NCBI GenBank assembly: GCA_019054805.1
Contig: JAHQIY010000029.1
Location: forward strand, 496,001 to 560,000
Origin: Brachionus manjavacas
Taxonomy: Eukaryota; Rotifera; Eurotatoria; Ploima; Brachionidae
Reading direction: 5' to 3'
Length of the DNA: 64,000 bases
Shown: piece by piece, positions 22,300 to 35,200 of the stretch
Layout of the letters: every line of letters starts with the position of its first letter
Position numbering within the stretch: the first letter of the stretch is position 1
The notes under the pieces: generated by a model
Database searches by the model: none
Told to the model about the DNA's origin: nothing
What the model saw: only the letters and a program-made list of their open reading frames with translations
Program-made: the position numbers and the translations under genes

Positions 22300-22450
22300 T
22301 ACTTGAGAGATATTTTAATATAATAAGCCCTGAATTACTTAATGTTAGCTTTGGGTCTAATCTGATTCCTAAGAATTTGACTTTGGCTTCACAATTTAAC
22401 CTTTATTTAGATTTTTTTATTTTTGTCATACTTTAATTGATTGCCATGCA
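22300..22450 (-). mobile_element. LINE fragment, RT thumb region
   Basis: On the minus strand the sequence reads A-K-V-K-F-L-G-I-R-L-D-P-K-L-T-L, matching the F-L-G-I-R-F-D-S-K-L block after the catalytic site in LINE reverse transcriptases. The flanking sequence is too decayed to follow. Confidence 0.55.
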
Positions 22451-22648
22451 AAAACATTAACCACTCTTTTAAAAACACTTTTTACTTTTTTTTTGGTTAC
22501 TTTTTTTTGTAATTTGAATTTGAATTTAAATCAAAATAAATTTAATTTTTCAAGATATTTTTTTAGGAAATCAATTTAATATTAGATAAAAAAACCATTG
22601 ATAATTTGACACAAATTTTATTTTAAGATCAACAAACAAAAAGTAAAA

Positions 22649-23160
22649 TTAACTCGAATTAGAATCTTCATCACTCACAATCCTGAGTTGTCTAGCTCTT
22701 CTGCCAACCGGCCTTCTAATTGTACTCTCACTTTTTTCCTTATATCTTTTTTGTTGTCTCATTAAAATTTCATCTTGACGCTCAACAAAATGCACCAAAT
22801 TCATCAAGACAGAAATATAATTGTGGTAATTTCTGATCATTTTTTCCCTAATTCTCATACTTCGTCTCAAATTTGGATTAAGGTTTTCACACTCTTCTAA
22901 TTTCAACTCTAAAATTTCGATTTTTTTCATCAAATTTTCATCAAATTTTCTTTTTGTTTTCTCAACTTCTCTCTTTTGATTCTCGGAGTTCTAGGTGTCT
23001 TTGGACTCTGCTTTGTTTTCACATTCTCCGACGCCTCTTTCACACCAGCCACATTAATACTTGAATTTTTAGTCGTCACCGGAGTTTCATCTTGCTTTGC
23101 TTTGGACTTTCTAGTGACCATAGGCTCACTTTTGGTCTCTTTTTGCTCATTTTTGGCCAT
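22649..23160 (-). pseudogene. basic coiled-coil protein, probably one frameshifted gene
   Basis: Two frames meet at 22930-22933. The first (from 23160) starts M-A-K-N-E-Q-K and is rich in K, T, S and P, like a disordered nuclear protein (T-P-R-T-P-R-I-K-R). The second, ending at 22649, reads M-K-K-I-E-I-L-E-L-K-L-E-E-C, a coiled coil, then a basic tail and D-E-D-S-N-S-S. The second frame is also open upstream of its ATG (K-R-E-V-E-K-T-K-R-K-F-D-E-N), overlapping the end of the first by about 50 bases, so a one-base indel near 22960-22980 most simply explains the pair as a single protein of about 170 residues. Function unknown. Confidence 0.45.
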
Positions 23161-23169
23161 TTTCTGAGC

Positions 23170-24010
23170 CGGTATTGTTGCAGCCTTTTTTACACTTTTC
23201 TGTCTGATGCTTCGGTTTTCTCGGTTTTTCTAACTTTGGAAAAAGTTTTCAAAAAATATCATTTTAGCTCTAGAAAATAAGAGCTCACACTTTTTTAAAA
23301 TCAAAGTGAAATTTCATAGTGTTGGGAAATCAGTTCCAAAAGGAATCAGTTAATAAAACCAAAAGAAATTTTTTAGGAGTAAAAAAAACTTTAAAAAAAA
23401 AACTATTTATTTCTAAAATTAAAAATGCTAATCTAGAAAAAGTTAAAAAAAAAAAAGCTTTATTCTTTTTAATCGTATTCTCTCTTTCGATTATGCTACA
23501 GCACAAACTAAACACGCTTTTTGAACATGCACTAAAGCAACTCCCGCCCATGCTAAAATATTTTTGATTAAGAACGCATGGTCAAACAGTATTATCACGG
23601 GTTTAGGCTTGAATTTAATAAACAATAGAAAAATTTATTTTTTTATAATGCTTTAGTGCAGCACCAAGAATTAAGGAAAAAAATATAAGAAAAATAAATT
23701 ATTTATTATTTTGTTTTTTTTTATCGATTTTGTCTTGTGTTATTTCATCCAGTATAAAAACAAAATAAAATTTTATTATAGTGACATCATTAATATCTTT
23801 TCAAATTAACTTTTAAAAAATAATGAAGAACTGTTCATTATGATAAATAATACTTTGTTCAATAGATCACCTTTTTTTCATAACTAATTACATTGGCAAT
23901 TCTGAATGCTGACATTATTAAGTTTAATTACATATATAACTATGTCAAATTACATAATTGATATTATTATAAAAAAAAGTTAAATTTTTTTTTTGAAAAA
24001 AACATTCAAA
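23170..24010. other. AT-rich intergenic DNA
   Basis: Open frames here (for example 23319-23567) are lysine/phenylalanine runs from A and T tracts with no protein-like pattern. Nothing else recognised. Confidence 0.4.
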
Positions 24011-24222
24011 CAGAATTGTCTAAACGTCTAAAAATAAAGTCCAAGTCGGGACTTATAATTTTTTTATTTTCCATATTTCAGAATTTTCTTAAATTTTAGC
24101 ATAAAAGTCTTCACAATTCTTCTTCAGTATTCAAAATTTAATGCCCGGACTTGAAATTTTGAAAAAAATAAAAGTCTTTGACTGGGACTTGACTTGAGAC
24201 TTGTGACTTTTAAACAACTCTG
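24011..24222. mobile_element. hAT-like MITE
   Basis: Ends are inverted: CAGAATTGTCTAAACGTC at 24011 and, on the other strand, CAGAGTTGTTTAAAAGTC from 24222. Flanks CATTCAAA and CATTAAAA form an 8-base target duplication with one mismatch. A CAG-start and 8-base duplication suit hAT. Internal AAGTCCAAGTC/GGGACTT boxes are shared with the copies at 30920, 31433, 46862 and 25847. Confidence 0.65.
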
Positions 24223-24584
24223 CATTAAAATAAAAAAAAAATTTACTTTTCAATACATTCATTGAAAATGAAATTAGCGTAAAAATACGCAATAAACTAC
24301 TCCAACATTTATTTTAATCAATTGTAAATTAAAGAATCACAAAATGATCTATTTAGAAAAAAACTAAATGAAATATTAGAATAAATTGAAAAAATTTAAT
24401 TACATAAAAAATATAAGGTTAAGCGTTAAACATTTTTAATTGAAATTAATTCCATTTTTGATAGAAATTTTATTTTTTGAAAAAAAAACAAGAAAAATGT
24501 TAAAATTCGATTTAAAAAAATTATCGAATAAATTTATTGAATAAAAAATTCATTTATCAAATTAACTAATTAACTTACAAATTG

Positions 24585-24812
24585 CTTTGTATTCATCTTT
24601 GAGTGCTGATGATCCTAATGGGGTCCTCATTTGCAAATGAAGCTTGTATTTGCGCCTGGTTACCTTTTTTAAATCATTGTTGAACCATTACGGATTTTTT
24701 TTAGCTACTTTGGAGTCTATTGAAATTTTTTTTGATGGTATGAATTCTTAGACACCATTCTTATATACTTCCATTACTATTTTGTATTGTTTTTCAATAT
24801 CATTTGTACCAT
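24585..24812 (-). mobile_element. LINE fragment, endonuclease-RT linker of another family
   Basis: Minus-strand translation gives P-x-W-F-N-N-D-L-K-K-V-T-R-R-K-Y-K-L-H, then D-E-Y-K-A, the K-P-W-F/W-N-N linker pattern before the RT in LINEs of the Jockey/CR1 groups. It is interrupted by stops and does not match the linker of copies 1, 3 or 4. Confidence 0.5.
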
Positions 24813-25383
24813 TCGCTAATTAATGTGATATTTAATTAATCGGTTAAAAAACTAAAAATAAAAGTTGTTTTATGTCTTTTTTTTCTTTTACTAATAATTA
24901 ATAAATTTAGAAAGGTTTTTTTTAATTTCATCAATAGATTTAATAATTTTTAAATCTTACGAATTTTAAACTTTTTATTATCAATTCATTTTGATATAAA
25001 ATTCTATTCTTAAGTTGACAAACGAGGAAAAAGAAAACAACATAATTTATCTCATGATCAAAAAAAATTTATTCACTCTGAAATTGGGCTGTTAAGATGC
25101 GAAAAACTGCTTCACCCAAAACTTTGTAAGCAAGAGAGTTTTTTAAAATCCAAATTCCACTTCATTATTCATTTAATAATGGAAAATGAAAACACCGATT
25201 TCGAATAATTGAGAATCGAAAGCTTACTCGGATCTATTTACTAAATCTTAGAAACCTTGAGTCATTAAAAGTATTTAGATTTGAATGACTCTCTTAAAAT
25301 AATTGAAGTGAATAAACAGTGTTGACAGTTGAGAATATGTTCATGTCCGTAATGGAAGAAAAAATTTGTTTGCAAGCATGTAA

Positions 25384-25581
25384 TTGGCATTTTTAGACTT
25401 ATTAAATATGCAACAATACTTAATAAAAATAAAAAATAAACAAATTAATGCAAAAATCGAAAAAGAAAACTTAAACGATAAATCTGTCCTAATCTCGAAT
25501 GTTCCGCTAATTCCATCAGATAGCGGACTCTCTTTTGAATTAAAAAGATGGCAATTTCTTGTTTCATATCCTCAAAATTAA
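25384..25581 (+). CDS. unassigned short ORF
   Basis: Open frame of about 65 residues without a good ATG context. It contains polar, protein-like stretches (N-V-P-L-I-P-S-D-S-G-L-S-F-E-L) but no motif I recognise. Could be an exon; weak support. Confidence 0.15.
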   Translation: MAFLDLLNMQQYLIKIKNKQINAKIEKENLNDKSVLISNVPLIPSDSGLSFELKRWQFLVSYPQN

Positions 25582-25846
25582 GTATATGCCTTAAATGAAA
25601 TGATTGTCTTTTCAGATGGCAAGAAAAAAATTACAAGAAATGTTGTCTTAAATTAAATTTCTAATTAAAAAGTTTTAAATTGTTAAAAGAATAAACTAAA
25701 GTAGAAAATATTTTAAAATCAGAACAAAAAATTTATTTGAAGTTAATTGTTTTTAATCTAATGAGTTCCATATATTGGTAATGTGTACGGCGAATTGGAG
25801 TTCATGATTATCTGTAAATTTCAAATCAAAATTTTTAATTTTTGGT

Positions 25847-25935
25847 CAGAGTTGTTTAAAAGTCACAAGTCTCAAGTGATTTTTTTTTTTGATGAATAAA
25901 ATAAATTGTCTTAATCTTGAAGACTAAATAGTCCG
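25847..25935. repeat. partial copy of the CAGAGTTGTTTAAAAGTC MITE
   Basis: One end of the hAT-like MITE family is clear (CAGAGTTGTTTAAAAGTCAC at 25847, then AAGTCTCAAGTG); the opposite end is lost or unrecognisable. Confidence 0.5.
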
Positions 25936-26837
25936 AGATCCCAAAGCAATTTTTCTCCAGTTTTACAAATTAATCAAATAAATTTTTCTGTTTTTCCATT
26001 TATGTAGAGTTATTATTGAGTAACGAAAGATCACGAAAATTTTCGCATAATTCTCAACTACTTTCAAAGCATTTTTTCCAGAAAATGAATTGAGCACTCA
26101 CGATCTTCTCTAACATTATCGTGAGATTTATTTTTCATTCAATGAATGTGAAGACTTTTTTACTAAAATTGCAAGAAAATTGTAATATGAACAATCAACC
26201 GTGAAATTATTTGACAGAGTATTTACAAACACATTTTACTCCATTAAGCAACTCGCTTAAAATTTAACATTTACAGAACTAAATTATCCGTTTTAGTAAA
26301 AAATTTATTTAAACTCTTCTGAATTGAAAAAAACTTCCCAAATTTTCCAATGTCAAATTTATGTGCAATGCTAAATCTTAATAAAAGTACAAAAGTAATT
26401 GAAATCTTATTAAAAAATTTAAGGGAATCAATGCTGGTGAAGATGCTCAGATTCGTATTTCTAAAAGTGACCCCTGTTTGGAAACTTTAAGTAAATAAAT
26501 TCGAATTATAATTTTTAACCTGTTAGGTTTATCTTCAAAATTAAAAAAGCCTGAATCATTAACTGGTTCATTTATGTACCAGAAGTGCTGTTCAGCTAAC
26601 TTTTTTCTACTTTCTGGCTTTTATCATAAAGATTAGCTGAATTTAATGAAATTTTTTATCATAAAAGTCTATAGATTTTTATTTATCATTTATTTCAAAA
26701 TTTTACAGGGTTCCAGAAATACAATCAAATAATGAAAAATTGAAGTTCATGATCAAATGTAAATTTCAAATCAAAATTTTTAGTTTTTGATTTAAATTAA
26801 AAGGTATTTTTTATCAATTTTTTAATACCGTAAACCT

Positions 26838-27167
26838 TTGCCCAGCATACTAGGAATAAACCTGAAATTTAACCGGAATTCTATATGGAATAGTTCCCAT
26901 CGAAACCATGTTAAAGTAATTTTTTTGAATTTTTTGAGAATTCCGGTTAAAATTAAGAAATGTTCTATTAATAAAAGCTTCCAGTTATCAGGGCGTTATG
27001 TTTTAAATGATTTAAATAGCCAACTTCAATCTCAGCCCCGAACCCAGGCTTTAGTTCAAAATACTCGGCCTCGGCCACAGCTTGTTGTAAACAATACAGA
27101 TTCTCAAGAAAATACACTAGTAAAAAAATCTAATTTTATAATTTTTTTTAAGATTTTAATCAATTAA
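26838..27167 (+). CDS. unassigned ORF with an inverted repeat at its start
   Basis: A 109-residue frame. The first third is crossed by a perfect inverted repeat (AACCGGAATTCT at 26871-26882 facing AGAATTCCGGTT at 26937-26948). The later part is Q/P/N-rich and disordered (L-Q-S-Q-P-R-T-Q-A-L). No domain recognised. It might be an exon (GTAAAA follows at about 27120), but support is weak. Confidence 0.2.
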   Translation: MPSILGINLKFNRNSIWNSSHRNHVKVIFLNFLRIPVKIKKCSINKSFQLSGRYVLNDLNSQLQSQPRTQALVQNTRPRPQLVVNNTDSQENTLVKKSNFIIFFKILIN

Positions 27168-27169
27168 AT

Positions 27170-28085
27170 TTTGATCATTTGATTATAATCATGAATTTCA
27201 AGTTGCCATTTAATATAAAATAAAGTTACAAAAAAAAACTGCTTAAAAGTAAAATTCAAAATTATTTACAATAGCTTTCAAATTAAACAATTTTTGAGAA
27301 TTTTTTTCAAATTCCACAGAAGTTTTTTTTTATATTATTGACATTTTAACAAAAAGTTTCCTTCAATTTTAGTTATTTTTGATGCGAAAAATTAAAAAAT
27401 ATAAATTTACACATTTTTAACTTTTGGCAAAGAATTAATAAAAAATAATTAAAATAATATATTTTTAATATTTAGACCCTTAACCTGATATTAAAGTAAA
27501 AAATGAAAAAAAATGACTTGGACTTTATATTTGATCAATATTAATCAATATTTTGAAATTTTGCAATACAAAATTTAACTTTTTTTAGCATATTAAAATT
27601 TAATTAGTATTAAAATTAAAATAAACTGCAGACGCTTGAGGTAAAATGTTTTGTACGTTATCTTAAAAAATAAGTGAATTTTCGACATAAATATACAATA
27701 ATTTGAAAGGATGATTCTTCTTATTTTTTCAAAAGTAAATCATTATGATGAAAATAAAAAAGAAAATAATTTGCATCTAATTTATTTGAAAAAGATACAA
27801 ATATAAAATAAAGCAGTAGATTCAATTTTATTTTATTTATGTGTCTCGATTGTATTTGAAATGTTGGAAAACATGCTGGATAATTTCTAAAATATTTAAA
27901 TGAGAATTTATTACTCTTTCAGATAATATACCTAAGTTGTTTACATATTAAATGATGTCATCATGTATTAACGAAATCGATTTAAACTTCTTATTGCTCA
28001 TCTTGTAGATTAATTTAGTTTTAATAATTATTAGTAAAATAACTTAAACTAAATGGTATTTACAGTATGTACAGCTTTTCTTAGG
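27170..28085. other. AT-rich intergenic DNA
   Basis: Nothing coding or repeated was recognised. Confidence 0.45.
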
Positions 28086-28089
28086 CATT

Positions 28090-28460
28090 TGAAAAATGGC
28101 TATTGAATTTGGTATGGGAGTTGCTTTACAGAAAAAGCCCTCACTTATTTGAGGGTCTATGTTTTAGAATTTTACAAGATCTGTTATTAGAGGATTTAAA
28201 CACTAAGAGCCCTTATTAGATAGTTATTGGAAAATTTTTTGTATCTTTCTTCAATAAAATATAGATTAAACTGGTTCAGCATTTTAATGTTCGAAAGGAG
28301 ATAGGATAACTTCGAGATTTTTTTAAGCGCTTTTGTTTGCATGGACTCTATTGTTTTTATAAATAATTCGCAGGTGCTTTAAGTGATAAATGGGCTATAT
28401 TCTATAAAGTTTTCTTCCGGAAAATGCAAATTATATAGGGTATAAGGCTTTTTTTCTTAA
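28090..28460 (-). mobile_element. LINE fragment, C-terminal ORF2 region
   Basis: The minus strand reads M-Q-T-K-A-L-K-K-I-S-K-L, then N-L-Y-F-I-E-E-R-Y-K-K, the pattern (Q.KALR.I ... ER) found after the RT in Jockey/LINE ORF2 proteins. Stops follow. A diverged family and a very short piece. Confidence 0.45.
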
Positions 28461-28686
28461 ATATTCTTATTTAAGTAAGCTTAAGTCTAAATTAAGTTTA
28501 GTTGCTGATAGCATTTCTATTTTGGTTCTTTATGATCAACTAAACTTCTAAACTTGACTTGCCTTGAGAATAAAAAATCAAAATTTAATTTTTACAAAAA
28601 CTTAAATTTAGTTAAAAATGAAATCAGACAAAACATCAACTCAAGTAATAATTTAACTTTTAACTCATAAAAAAATTCAAGTCAAG

Positions 28687-30415
28687 TCCGAAAAGCTTAA
28701 ATCGCTTGAAAGGAAAAAGATTGACTACAATGATCTTTACATCGACCAAGAAGAAACGCAATCAATAATTGAAGCTGACCAAAAAGATACTGATGAAAAT
28801 GTAATGCCAAAAACACCTGGATATCAGCCAACAAATTTCAATGACGTAATATCCCAAATTAGCCCAAAAGACCTTAAAACTCCAGTTTTAGAAGAAGCTT
28901 TGATAAGTCGTTTAAACGATTTTCTACCACTATGCCAGTCATCTGTCAATGTACGCTCAAATGATCAGAATAACACTGAAAATTTTTTCCAAACCAAAAA
29001 TCAAACTAAGAGATTTCCCGAATCTGATCCAAATGAAAAAGAGCTCACCGAAAATGAATCAAAGAAAACATTAGTTGTCTTGGAAAATGAAAACGACAAT
29101 ACCTTCGAGTCTGAATCAAACAGTTCAACAACTGAATGTTCAATTCAAGTAGATCATCTTAGCCAATTTTTTAGCTCAAAAATGTCCCGACATTGTTTTG
29201 CTCAATGAACTAAAGATAGATTTAAGTGAGGCAAATATTTATCTTGATTTTCACAATTATCAATTCATAACAAAACCACGCAACAAGTATGGAGGATGAG
29301 TAGCTATTTTAATTAAAGAAGGAATTGAATTTATACAAGATTTCTCTTATGAGGAATTCAATTCCGAACTCTTTTGAAAAAAAATGAACTTAAGAAAGAA
29401 TAATGAATTGTTTATATTTAGTCTTTATAATCCACCCAAAGTGCATCTGAACTTTGAGTTTTTTAAAACAGTTAATAAAAAATGTAGAAACTACATTTTA
29501 GGTGGTGATCTTAACGCCAGAACAAAGCAAATAGGCTGCATAGGGGAAAATGAAAACGGCATAATGTTGGAAAGAATAATCAATGAGTTAGACTTCTCAG
29601 TAATCAATGATAAGCGTCCTACTTTCAATATTTTTAATAGGAATTACTTTGAAATTCTTGATCTTTTTTTAGGTTCATCTTCATTAATTGACAAAATTAC
29701 CGACTTTTGTGTCCTAAATAGTCAAGACATGACTAGAGACCATTTCCCAATCGAAGCATCGATTTCTAAGGGCTATCAATTAGAAAATAAATCAGCAGCT
29801 AAAAAGTTTAACTATAAGAAAGCAAACTGGCAATTATTCAGCGAGATTTTAAATTCTCAAATAGTGAATATCACTGAAAGTTCCCTCACAATAGATCAAC
29901 TAAATGATAAAATCAGAGAAAAAATTATTTCTTCTTCACATAAAAGCATTCCTTATCATTCTCAGAAAATCTACAAAACCAGTCTTCCCCCGAACATTGT
30001 TATTCTGATAAAAGAACGAAGGAAAGTAAGAAGAAACTTTCAAAAAACTCGCTGTCAAAATCTAAAGAAAAAATTTAATCAACTTACATTTGAGTTAAAG
30101 GCCTCTTTAAAAAAATTCTGGAATCAAAATTGGTTTGATTTTATTGAGAAAATGAATTGGAAAAAACCCACTGATTCTGGAAAAAAATAAATAAATTTAG
30201 ATCAAAAAAAGGATCAAATTTAATCCCAAATTTGTTTTTAAATGGCAAGGAATTAAAAACTAATGAAGAAAAGGGAAAATGCTTTGGAGAACTCTTATCT
30301 TCAATATTTAGTCCTAATTCTGATTTAATAGATCTTGATAAAGATTTCGAAATACTTAATTCTAACTCTGAATTCTTTGGAAATTATGCTCAGTCTAATT
30401 TTAATGATCCAATTT
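28687..30415 (+). mobile_element. LINE copy 4, 5' part (ORF1 end, endonuclease, linker)
   Basis: First half of a LINE that resumes at 41704 after an 11.28-kb transposon insertion. Contents: the C-terminus of a polar protein (probably the end of ORF1 or the ORF1-ORF2 junction), the apurinic-type endonuclease domain, and the linker before the RT. The interrupted codons N-D-P-I-C join across the insertion to L-N-E-L-I once one copy of the 8-base duplication TCCAATTT (30408-30415) is removed. The 5' boundary is not sharply defined. Confidence 0.85.
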
Positions 30416-30444
30416 GCGGCGGTGAAGTTTGGAGCAAAAACTAA
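28804..30444 (+). pseudogene. LINE endonuclease and linker remnant
   Basis: 28804-29208 encodes a polar, E/N/S-rich stretch. The endonuclease frame starts about 29155 (Q-K-C-P-D-I-V-L-L-N-E-L-K, the conserved N-terminal Glu block) and shows a TGA after K-Y-G-G at 29298. The frame 29384-30190 carries G-G-D-L-N-A-R (active-site Asp/Asn), D-L-F-L and D-H-F-P (final endonuclease motif), then the linker S-L-P-P-N-I-V-I-L-I-K-E-R-R-K. A frameshift follows at about 30185, and 30232-30415 gives the RT N-terminal region. The frame's last residues after 30415 belong to the inserted transposon, not the LINE. Confidence 0.8.
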
Positions 30445-30919
30445 AGCAAAATATATTTTATTTAATTGAAAACTACTTTTATTTTAATTATTACGAATTA
30501 TTTCAAAAATAAATTGTTTAACATTTTTAAACATAATTTGTTAAAAGTAAAAAATTCAAAAAAAAAAAAAAAATCTTTATATTTGGAGAAAAGATCGATT
30601 ATTGATAGAAACAATCCAAATGTTAAGTTTTTTCTGATCTGATAAAAATATTTTCGATTTGTTTACTAATGATAGAAAAATTTTGGAACTTGTCAATTCA
30701 TTTTTTTTAATTTTTGATTTTATCTATATTTTAATGAATTTTTGAAAAAATTTAAATTAATTTAAACTCTCAAAATTTTTTTTTTTTTTAAATTTTTTAA
30801 TTATTTTATTTAAAAGCATTATTCAACTAAAAAAAGATTTTTAATGCATTGACCATTAAGGTAATTTAAAAATTTACATTTGTTGACACTTTTTCTTAGA
30901 AATTTTCAATATCTTTATA

Positions 30920-31086
30920 CAGAGATGTTTAAAAGTCCCATACTCAAGTCCGGACTATTTATTTTTCTCAAAAGTCCAAGCCGGGACTTTCCTTATACCG
31001 TTCCAGGTAGTTATTGTGGCGGCATAGTTAAAGTCAAAGTCCGGTCTTGGACTTGACTAGAAATTTGTGACTTTTAAACAACTCTG
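30920..31086. mobile_element. hAT-like MITE, 167 bases
   Basis: CAGAGATGTTTAAAAGTCCC at the left faces CAGAGTTGTTTAAAAGTC on the other strand from 31086. AAGTCCGGACT and AAGTCCAAGCCGGGACTT lie inside, as does a CCGTTCCAGGTAGTTATT stretch shared with the right end of the 46862-48094 element. Confidence 0.65.
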
Positions 31087-31432
31087 TCTTAATTATTTTA
31101 AATGGTAAGTTATTCTATTGTATTTGTTCAATTATATCGGACTTACCTTTTATGTGATTCTAAAAGAATTTATGATTTTTCCATGATAAAAGCAGATAGA
31201 ATTTCAAAAATAAAATCATACTCAATTTTCGTCCTTAATACCGCTGAGATACTGCAGATCATTATTTGATCAAAACTCAAACAAAGTTTGATTTAAAATT
31301 TAAAAAATTCCATCAAGCTTAAATCAATTTCGGAAAAAAACGAAAATTCTTAAAGAACCACAGAAAAAGAAATTCCAATACAATTGAACAAATACAGAGA
31401 ACAGCTAACCAGAAAAAATAATTGAGACAGAG

Positions 31433-31512
31433 TTGTTTAAAAGTCACAGGTCTCTAGTCAAGTCCAAGTCCGGACTTTAAAAAAAAGTCCGGACTTGGAC
31501 TTTAATTTTAGT
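31433..31512. repeat. partial MITE / palindrome
   Basis: One CAGAGTTGTTTAAAAGTC end is followed by a perfect palindrome in which AAGTCCAAGTCCGGACTT faces itself across a short A-run (31462-31502). Same family as the neighbouring MITE; the second end is missing. Confidence 0.55.
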
Positions 31513-32264
31513 GACCAATAGTACCTAAAGAATAAGATAAAGATATCAAATTTCAAAAAAATGTGCCAAATATAAAAAGATCAAATTACAAAATTGGTGA
31601 AAACACAACTAAAATAACTAAAAACTAAAAGAAAATTAAATGTTTTTTTCGAAAAATTCGATTGTCCAAGGCCTTCTTGTTAAGTAAACCCTTGAATTTT
31701 CACTTTCATAATAGAGTTTTCCAAATTTTCCTTTTTTAACTGATCTTCCATTTGCCAAACCTGAACTCTTGTAAGTTCCAACGATGGGATCTTCATTTTA
31801 TTCCTGTAATAATTTATTATTTCCAATCAATTAAATTAAAATGAATAAGAATTTTGAAAAATTACCAAAAATAGATGTTTTTTGTCAGATAAATCATCAA
31901 ATTTTCTTTTACTTGGAAAATCTTCTTGTGCAATTGGTTTTTGAAATTCCTCTAAATAATAATTAAAATATTCAATTTAAAAAAGAAAAAAATAATACCT
32001 ATCTGACTGTTTAAAATAATAATTTCTTGATTTTTGTCATTCAATTCATTTGTTAGAGATGTTTTTTGAATTAAACAATTAGAAAACTTTTCCGGGTAGT
32101 TATTTAAATCATCTTTTAATGCAGATATTTTCCTTTCTAATTCATTTATTTCTTTTTTTTGACTTAAAATAGTTTTGTTTTTGTTCTCATTAGGAATGCT
32201 TAAAATAGAAAATAAAATAATTTTTTGGAATAAAAAAATTTTAGAAAAAATAACTCTTTCTAGT

Positions 32265-35200
32265 ATCTAGGATCTAGGATCTTTTTCTAGTCAGGTCAAT
32301 GAAATTCTTGGATCGCCTTTATTGAATTGTAGTTTAGATAAGAAAAGGATAAGTGTTCGTGAACCTTTTCTCACTTGTATTTATACAAATGCCACGTCAC
32401 TCAACAACAAACTTACGGAGCTTGTTGTCCGGTTGGATAAGTTGGATAGGCCACATATTGTATGTGTATCTGAGACTTGGTATTCCGAGTACTCGTTACC
32501 ATGTATATCTGGATATACTTTATACCGAAGAGACAGAACGGGACGTGGCGGTGGAGTTTGTATATATGTGAGAGATGATCTGTGTTCGATGGTAGTGACC
32601 TGTAGAGTTCTATGTGCAGATGGTGTTGAACAGATATGGTGTGGCGTGAGAAGTGGTGCTGAAAGTTTGTTGGTGGGATGCATGTACAGACCACCTAATA
32701 GTTATGGTTTTGTCACTGTGTGTGTGAATGATTCATTAAAAGAGGCAAGGAAAATGATTGAGAATAAAATATATAATGCGATGGTAGTCTGTGGAGATTT
32801 CAATTTCCCAGAAATCAGCTGACATGTGATGGCCAGTGGAGAAAATGAGATGCGGTTCTTGGAAGGCTTAAATGAATCGTATATGATTCAGTGTGTAGAT
32901 TTTCCAACATTTATATATGGAAAAAATGGAAATTCAAGTGTACTTGATCTACTGTTAACGAGTGAGCCTGAAAGAGTTCTGGAAGTAAGGACTTTGCCAC
33001 CACTAGGTGAAGCCGAGAAGGCTCATGTGTTGATAGAGTGGAAATTTGCAATGAAAGATGTGAGCACAAGATTTACGAAAAAAAAGAGAAAAAACGTAAG
33101 AAAAGCTGATTTTCACCAAATCAACACTGGTATGAGGTCAGTGGACTGGAAAAAAGAATTTGTTGGACGGCATGTTAATGAATGTTATGCAAGTTTTCTG
33201 AATGTGTACCTGCGAATCTATGAGAAAAAGGTACCCGAGAAAAGAGAGAATTTGCGAAAGAGCGAAAAATGGATGAACTACGAGGTTAATAGAGTGATAA
33301 AACTAAAGCATCGAGCTTGGTATAAGATGAAAGCATGTAATAAAAGTTCATTTGAAATAAGTAAATATTATTATGGAAAAGCATGTAGAGAGTTAAAACA
33401 GAAGTTAAGAAATGTAAAATCGGATTATGAGAACAGACTGTCTAAAAAAGCAAAAAGTGATCCGAAACTAATTTATGCCTATGTAAAAAGCAAAATGGGA
33501 GTAAAGGAAGAAATAAGAATGTTAAGAACAAAAGAGGGTGAAGTAACGATTGACAAAAAACTGATAGCTAAGCTATTAAATGATCAGTTTCATTCAGTCT
33601 TTAATAAAGAAACCAAGGATAATTTGCCTTTTTTATTTTACGTACTTCCTCTACTTTCGATATTGAGAATGTCATGCAGGAGCTAAACGAGGATCTGATT
33701 GAACGGAGACTAGAGAAATTAAATGGCAACAAATCGATGGGCACAGACCAAGTACATCCACTGATACTGAAAAACTGCGCAAAAACGATGTCAGTTCCAT
33801 TAAAGATAATTTTCGAAAAATCATTAGAGACAGGAAAAATCCCAAAAGAGTGGAAAAGAGCAAACGTGTCTCCAATCTACAAAAAAGGAAGTAAATTAGA
33901 GCCAGCTAATTATCGACCCGTATCACTGACGTCTGTCGCTTGTAAAGTTCTGGAAGGTATTGTCATGGACCGAATAATGTTTTACCTTCAAGAGAATAAT
34001 CTAATAATTGGAAGTCAACATGGATTTGTTCCAAAGAAAGGTTGTGTAACGAATCTACTTGAAACGCTTGATATGATCACGACTGAGTTGGCCAAAGGTA
34101 ACAGTGTGGATGAAATACTATTAGACTTTTCAAAGGCTTTTGATACGGTACCGCATCAACGACTTCTTCATAAACTACGAGGTTATGGACTAGGTGAGAA
34201 AATAGTAAGTTGGCTCGAAGACTTTTGAGTATGAGAACTCAGCGAGTTGTACTTGGGGATGGAGTTTCTAGATGGTCAGAGGTACTGAGTGGAGTTCCGC
34301 AAGGATCTGTACTTGGACCCCTGCTATTTGTTTTGTACATAAATGACCTACCTGACTGCGTTTCAAATAAAATGGAATTGTATGCAGATGACTCAAAAAT
34401 ACTCGGTATAGTTAATAATGTTTATGAGAGAGCGATGTTACAGAAAGATCTGGATGCAGTATGTCAATGGATAGAGGTTTGGCGTATGGGACTTTGTGCT
34501 AACAAATGTAAAGTAATGCATTTCGGCAGACTAAATGAAAGGCATAAATATACACAAAAAAGCAACAGGAATGTTATACTAGCGACCACAGATTGTGAAA
34601 GGGATCTTGGAGTGATGGTTTCATCAGATTTGAAGTGGACCAGCCAAGTGAAAAGTGGTTGTGCGAAAGCGAGTAGGGTGCTTGGAATGCTAAAGCGAAC
34701 GTTTACAAGTAGAGAGGATAGACTGTGGGTAAGATTGTATATATCCATGGTGAGACCCCACCTAGATTACGCAGTGCAGGTTTGGAATCCAAGTATGAAA
34801 ATGGACGTGAATGCGTTGGAAAAGGTGCAAGAGAGGGCAACAAAAATACCTTTGTCTGTAAGAAACATGCCGTATGAAAAGAGGCTGACAAAATTAGGAC
34901 TGACAAAGCTGAGTGAAAGAAGAGTGAGAGGGGACTTGATTGAAATGTACAAACTAGTGAATGGAATAGAAAAGGTAAGCTTGGTCAAGAATCTAGTGAA
35001 TAAATCAGAAAACAAGGGACCAGCCGGGGCGTTAAGAGGAAATAGCATCAGAAACCAGAGAGAAAGTTTCCCAGCTAAAATTAGAAACGATTTTGCGGCT
35101 GCAGTAAATGCGAGACATGTATTTTTCTCAACCAGAGTAGTTCCGCATTGGAATAGGTTGCCAGAAAACGTGGTGAAATCCAAGTCAACCGCTAATTTTA

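Larger units (their letters stand above)
30416..31630. other. left subterminal region of the transposon
   Basis: No gene recognised between the left inverted repeat and the stop of the coiled-coil gene. It holds two insertions of the CAGAGTTG-type MITE (listed separately) and A/T tracts. Confidence 0.5.

Noticed and set aside
23319-23567. Lysine/phenylalanine-rich ORF between A tracts
   Set aside because: Composition is explained by A and T runs; no protein-like pattern, and an equally long frame exists on the other strand.
30416-30444. End of the LINE frame (G-G-E-V-W-S-K-N) as natural LINE C-terminus
   Set aside because: These residues are the inverted repeat of the inserted transposon translated by chance.
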